Assembly (NCBI GenBank): GCA_003586115.2
Contig: QVOM02000116.1
Location: 41,316,197 to 41,380,196 of the forward strand
DNA from: Salvator merianae
Taxonomy: Eukaryota > Chordata > Lepidosauria > Squamata > Teiidae
DNA length: 64,000 nucleotides
Direction of reading: 5' to 3'
A model generated the notes under the pieces. That model did not search any database. It was not told the DNA's origin and saw nothing but the letters and a program-made list of their open reading frames with translations. A program made the translations under genes and the position numbers. Below are positions 61,300 through 64,000 of the stretch, in pieces. Every line of letters starts with the position of its first letter. The stretch's first letter is position 1.

Positions 61300-61740
61300 A
61301 TTTGTTAATTTGTTAATTTATTTAGCATTTTTATTCCACCCTTTACCTGAAGGTCTCAGGGCAAGTTACAACACTAAAAACAGAATGTAAAAGGCACACA
61401 CCAAAAACAGTAACTGTGCCTGAAAGTGGGGGAGACAAGCTGTTTTCTGAGCCAAAGGCAAGGGTAAATAGATGTGTCTTCACTGCTCTCCTAAAGTAAA
61501 GATGCCTGATGCATCTCGGGGGGAAACTATTTCACAGTGTGGGGGCCACCGCTGAAAAGACACTATCCCCTAGTTATTGAAGGGGGGGGGGCTGCAAGTG
61601 AGGTCTTCACTGGATCTTTCAATTGCACAGCAACGCTCATTGTCCTCGTGTGGAATACTTCTAAACTGGGAGGGAAGCGCTAAAGCACTACCCCCATATC
61701 CTTATATTAGTTGAGGAGCTCTCATCTCATCCACCATAGT
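61300..61740 (+). repeat. Retroposon copy (best copy of the 22.1 and 31.4 kb family)
   Basis: 'ttattccaccctttacctga', then 'aggtctcagggcaagttaca', 'gtgtcttcactgctctccta', 'gatgcctgatgcatctcggg' and 'gtgggggccaccgctgaaaa'. It is preceded by an AATT-rich run. Confidence 0.6.
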
Positions 61741-61744
61741 TAGG

Positions 61745-63415
61745 GCTTTGATAGAAACTGTTTATTTTCACAAAATCCTGTCTTGTTGGAACTAAGAATC
61801 TTGTTTAAAACTCTGATTATCTTATTAAGCCAGTTTTAAAACCCAGAGTTTCTTCCAAGAGCCTCCTGAAGTGCTTTCCCTTGCCATGTAGGCAAGTAGG
61901 AGCACTTGGGCTGGGAGATACGACGTCGGTGGGCTGATCTGGCCCTTCAAGCAACTTATTTCTAGACTTCAGTGTTCACTGATCTGGACAGCGATGGCAA
62001 AATAAACCTACTCAGTGCTTGGATAGTTGAATGACTTTAATCCTCTCCACCAACCCCAATTGTCCCCTTTTGCTGTTCTACAACTCCCTCTTTCTCGGCA
62101 TGGGGTGGCCACATTCACTGTTAACCACTAGGATATGGCCTGCAAAAATATAGAGTGACTTTGGTCTTCAGATTAAAAAACGAAACAACTGTATTAGACA
62201 CTTTTTGAAAAGGTAAAGGTGACCTCAAGTTGAGATTGGCTCTTGGCAAGTTAATTATGTCCTATGCAGAAAATAAAGTATTTCTTTGGCCTGTGCTAAG
62301 TCTCATACAATGTCCATCAAATGTATTTGATACTTCTGATTTCAAAAGCTGAAAGGGAGAAAAAAACACACCTTGCTGTTGATTTTCTCCACACCATACA
62401 AAATTGTCTAGCCTCACCATCCCTTCTGTCCTCTTTTTTCCCCTAAACTAAAATTCTGCAAGTACTTTAGCTTTTAATTGTAGTGAAAAGGCTTTCATTC
62501 CTTAGCGGTTTTGGTTGCTCTTAGAAGGTTAGGGTGCAAAAAGAGATCAGCCGTTGTCCTGTGGTCACCAGAAACTGACTGACAGATCCTAGACCTTTAA
62601 GATTTTTTGGCCCAATTAAGTCCTTGGAAGCGAAAGCTGAAGCCTGCATTTATCTTATCTGGCTACGTGATGACATTCAGCTTTGTCTGAGACATCGTAG
62701 AATTTTGTTTACATTGTGTCGCTGTGGTTTCTTGCTTCTTGTATCATTAGTTTTGTGCTGCCATATATCTTCATGAAAGAACCTGACCTGGATATATTTT
62801 TGTTGCTTTATGTGGTAATTAAAAGAAGGGCAGCTTGTTCAACACTGTGTGTCACAGTGGTAGTATTTTATCTCTCTGACCACTGTGGCTTTGTTCCACT
62901 GTCACCTACAGCTATCAGCATTTTGAGACCCCTGGTTTAGAGCAACAGCTGCAGAGTATGGGCAGCTAGCTGGTAAAGTCACCAGCACCTCACTGTACTC
63001 CGTATCTCAGACCCCTATGTTCATTCTCCCTTTCTTTTCCCTTCCTGCAAGTTTCAGATAATCTGTTATGAATAGGTTTGCATAGGACAGTTTTGCATAG
63101 AACTTCTGCCTTACAGTGTCTTGAAGACCATTATCTCTACCCATTGTGACCCGTGTTACCATTTCCAGTGTCACAGGACTGCAAAAATGTCCTTATGGTT
63201 TGTTTGTTTTTCTATTCTAAAAACAAGATATACCCTAAAAAATTTAAATTGTAATCTGCTGGCTGTCAGTATTTTTCCTAATTTTAATAAAAATGCCTTT
63301 CTGAAATAATGAATCATTAATTTAAAAAGTTTTCAAACATCTTCACTAACTGGCATTTTGATTCTTATCTAATGCTTAGGAGTCTAATTTTGCTTATCTT
63401 ATATTTTATTTGGAC
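61745..63415. other. Unassigned sequence near the right edge
   Basis: No recognised gene. The sequence is AT-rich, with moderate open frames that lack family similarity. Confidence 0.4.
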
Positions 63416-63417
63416 AG

Positions 63418-63480
63418 TTCTGTTCACATCAAAGCGGAGCTGGCCATGGTCTAACTGCTGCTAAAAAGTCCAAACCATAA
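63418..63480 (+). other. Weak candidate terminal exon
   Basis: After a good acceptor (cttatattttatttggacag), one frame reads FCSHQSGAGHGLTAAKKSKP and stops at TAA (63478-63480). Short; no upstream partner exon identified with certainty. Confidence 0.2.
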
Positions 63481-63514
63481 GCTCTGTTCTACTGCTGTCA
63501 GTGGGCACACAATG

Positions 63515-63870
63515 ATGGTCTGCTTTCCCCGCTTACTAAGCCTTCTGGAAAGGAGGGCCAGAGGTCCTCCCAGCAGGAAGCCCGTCCAGGAAGTGGAGTT
63601 GTGCAGCTGGCAGGAGCAACGACCTGGCATTGACTGTCTGGAAGATGTGGTGTATAAAGGCTGCTAACGTGATTGGGATGTAGGCCATGTGTGCAAGGAA
63701 ACAAAGTAGAGGAGGCTGCAGACGCAGCGAGGGAATGACAGGAACGTGGCAAAGTGGAAGGATGGAAGTGACAACCTGTCTGGTACAAACTTCCACTGGT
63801 TCAGTTCAGTAATGAGCTGATCCTTTGTGCTTGGAGGGGGAGATGATTCACTACCAAATCCCACCAACCT
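63515..63870. repeat. Copy of the unnamed interspersed family
   Basis: 'gcttactaagccttctggaa', then 'aggagggccagaggtcctcc' and 'ccactggttcagttcagtaa'. Shares its left half with 18,210 and 29,760. Confidence 0.5.
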
Positions 63871-64000
63871 GGATCTTGTAGAACTGCTTTAGCAATGTTC
63901 TAATTTAACTTTACAGGCAGGGGTGACTAGCAAGTAAAGAAAGACCAAGATTAATAATATACACTGTTATGACCTAGTTGTAGCTGGGAAATCCACATAC

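Overview
The window is vertebrate nuclear DNA: spliced genes, long AT-rich introns and two CpG-rich promoters. The repeat content suggests a squamate reptile, probably a lizard: an L1 tail, MIR/CORE-type SINEs, SINE/LINE tails ending in (AAAT)n, and many small inverted-repeat DNA transposons. The species cannot be named from sequence alone. Two genes are certain: CUL2 (minus strand, left) and CREM (plus strand, right), head to head as in other amniotes.

Left part (1-15,480). Five coding exons of CUL2, the scaffold of the VHL-type Elongin B/C-cullin ubiquitin ligase, read right to left: 11,685-11,547 (start codon), 8,016-7,914, 7,630-7,536, 4,875-4,770 and 4,102-4,020. They join in phase and cover roughly the first 170 residues; the rest lies beyond the left edge. 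The promoter is a CpG-rich block near 14.8-15.5 kb. In the introns of CUL2, on the SAME strand, I find a second set of exon-like segments with splice sites, matching phases and coding-like composition. They end in a terminal exon (683-460) with a poly(A) signal near position 50. I do not recognise the protein; it looks helical and leucine-rich. If real, two genes are interleaved exon by exon. This is the main open question in the window.

Middle (15.5-20.2 kb): the CUL2-CREM spacer, with no recognised gene.

Right part (20.2-55.5 kb): CREM, a cAMP-responsive bZIP factor. It has a CpG-island promoter (20.2-20.9 kb), an alternative N-terminal exon (25,136), the common start exon (27,143), the first glutamine-rich exon (29,169), the two kinase-inducible-domain exons (32,440 and 32,646), the second glutamine-rich exon (35,394), the linker/basic-region exon (52,282) and two alternative leucine-zipper exons (54,551 and 54,985). 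All junction phases agree; the isoform starting at 27,143 is 332 aa with either zipper. The long intron at 35.6-52.3 kb holds an ICER-type first exon (43,523) behind a cluster of CRE-like sites. About 0.9 kb further on is a second, apparently independent candidate first exon (44,405) behind a perfect CRE and a TATA-like box. Both would make short repressors lacking the activation domains. A 2.06 kb foldback transposon lies just upstream of the ICER promoter.

Far right (55.5-64 kb): mostly repeats. A few weak plus-strand exon candidates (56,389; 57,543; 63,418) might belong to a downstream gene.
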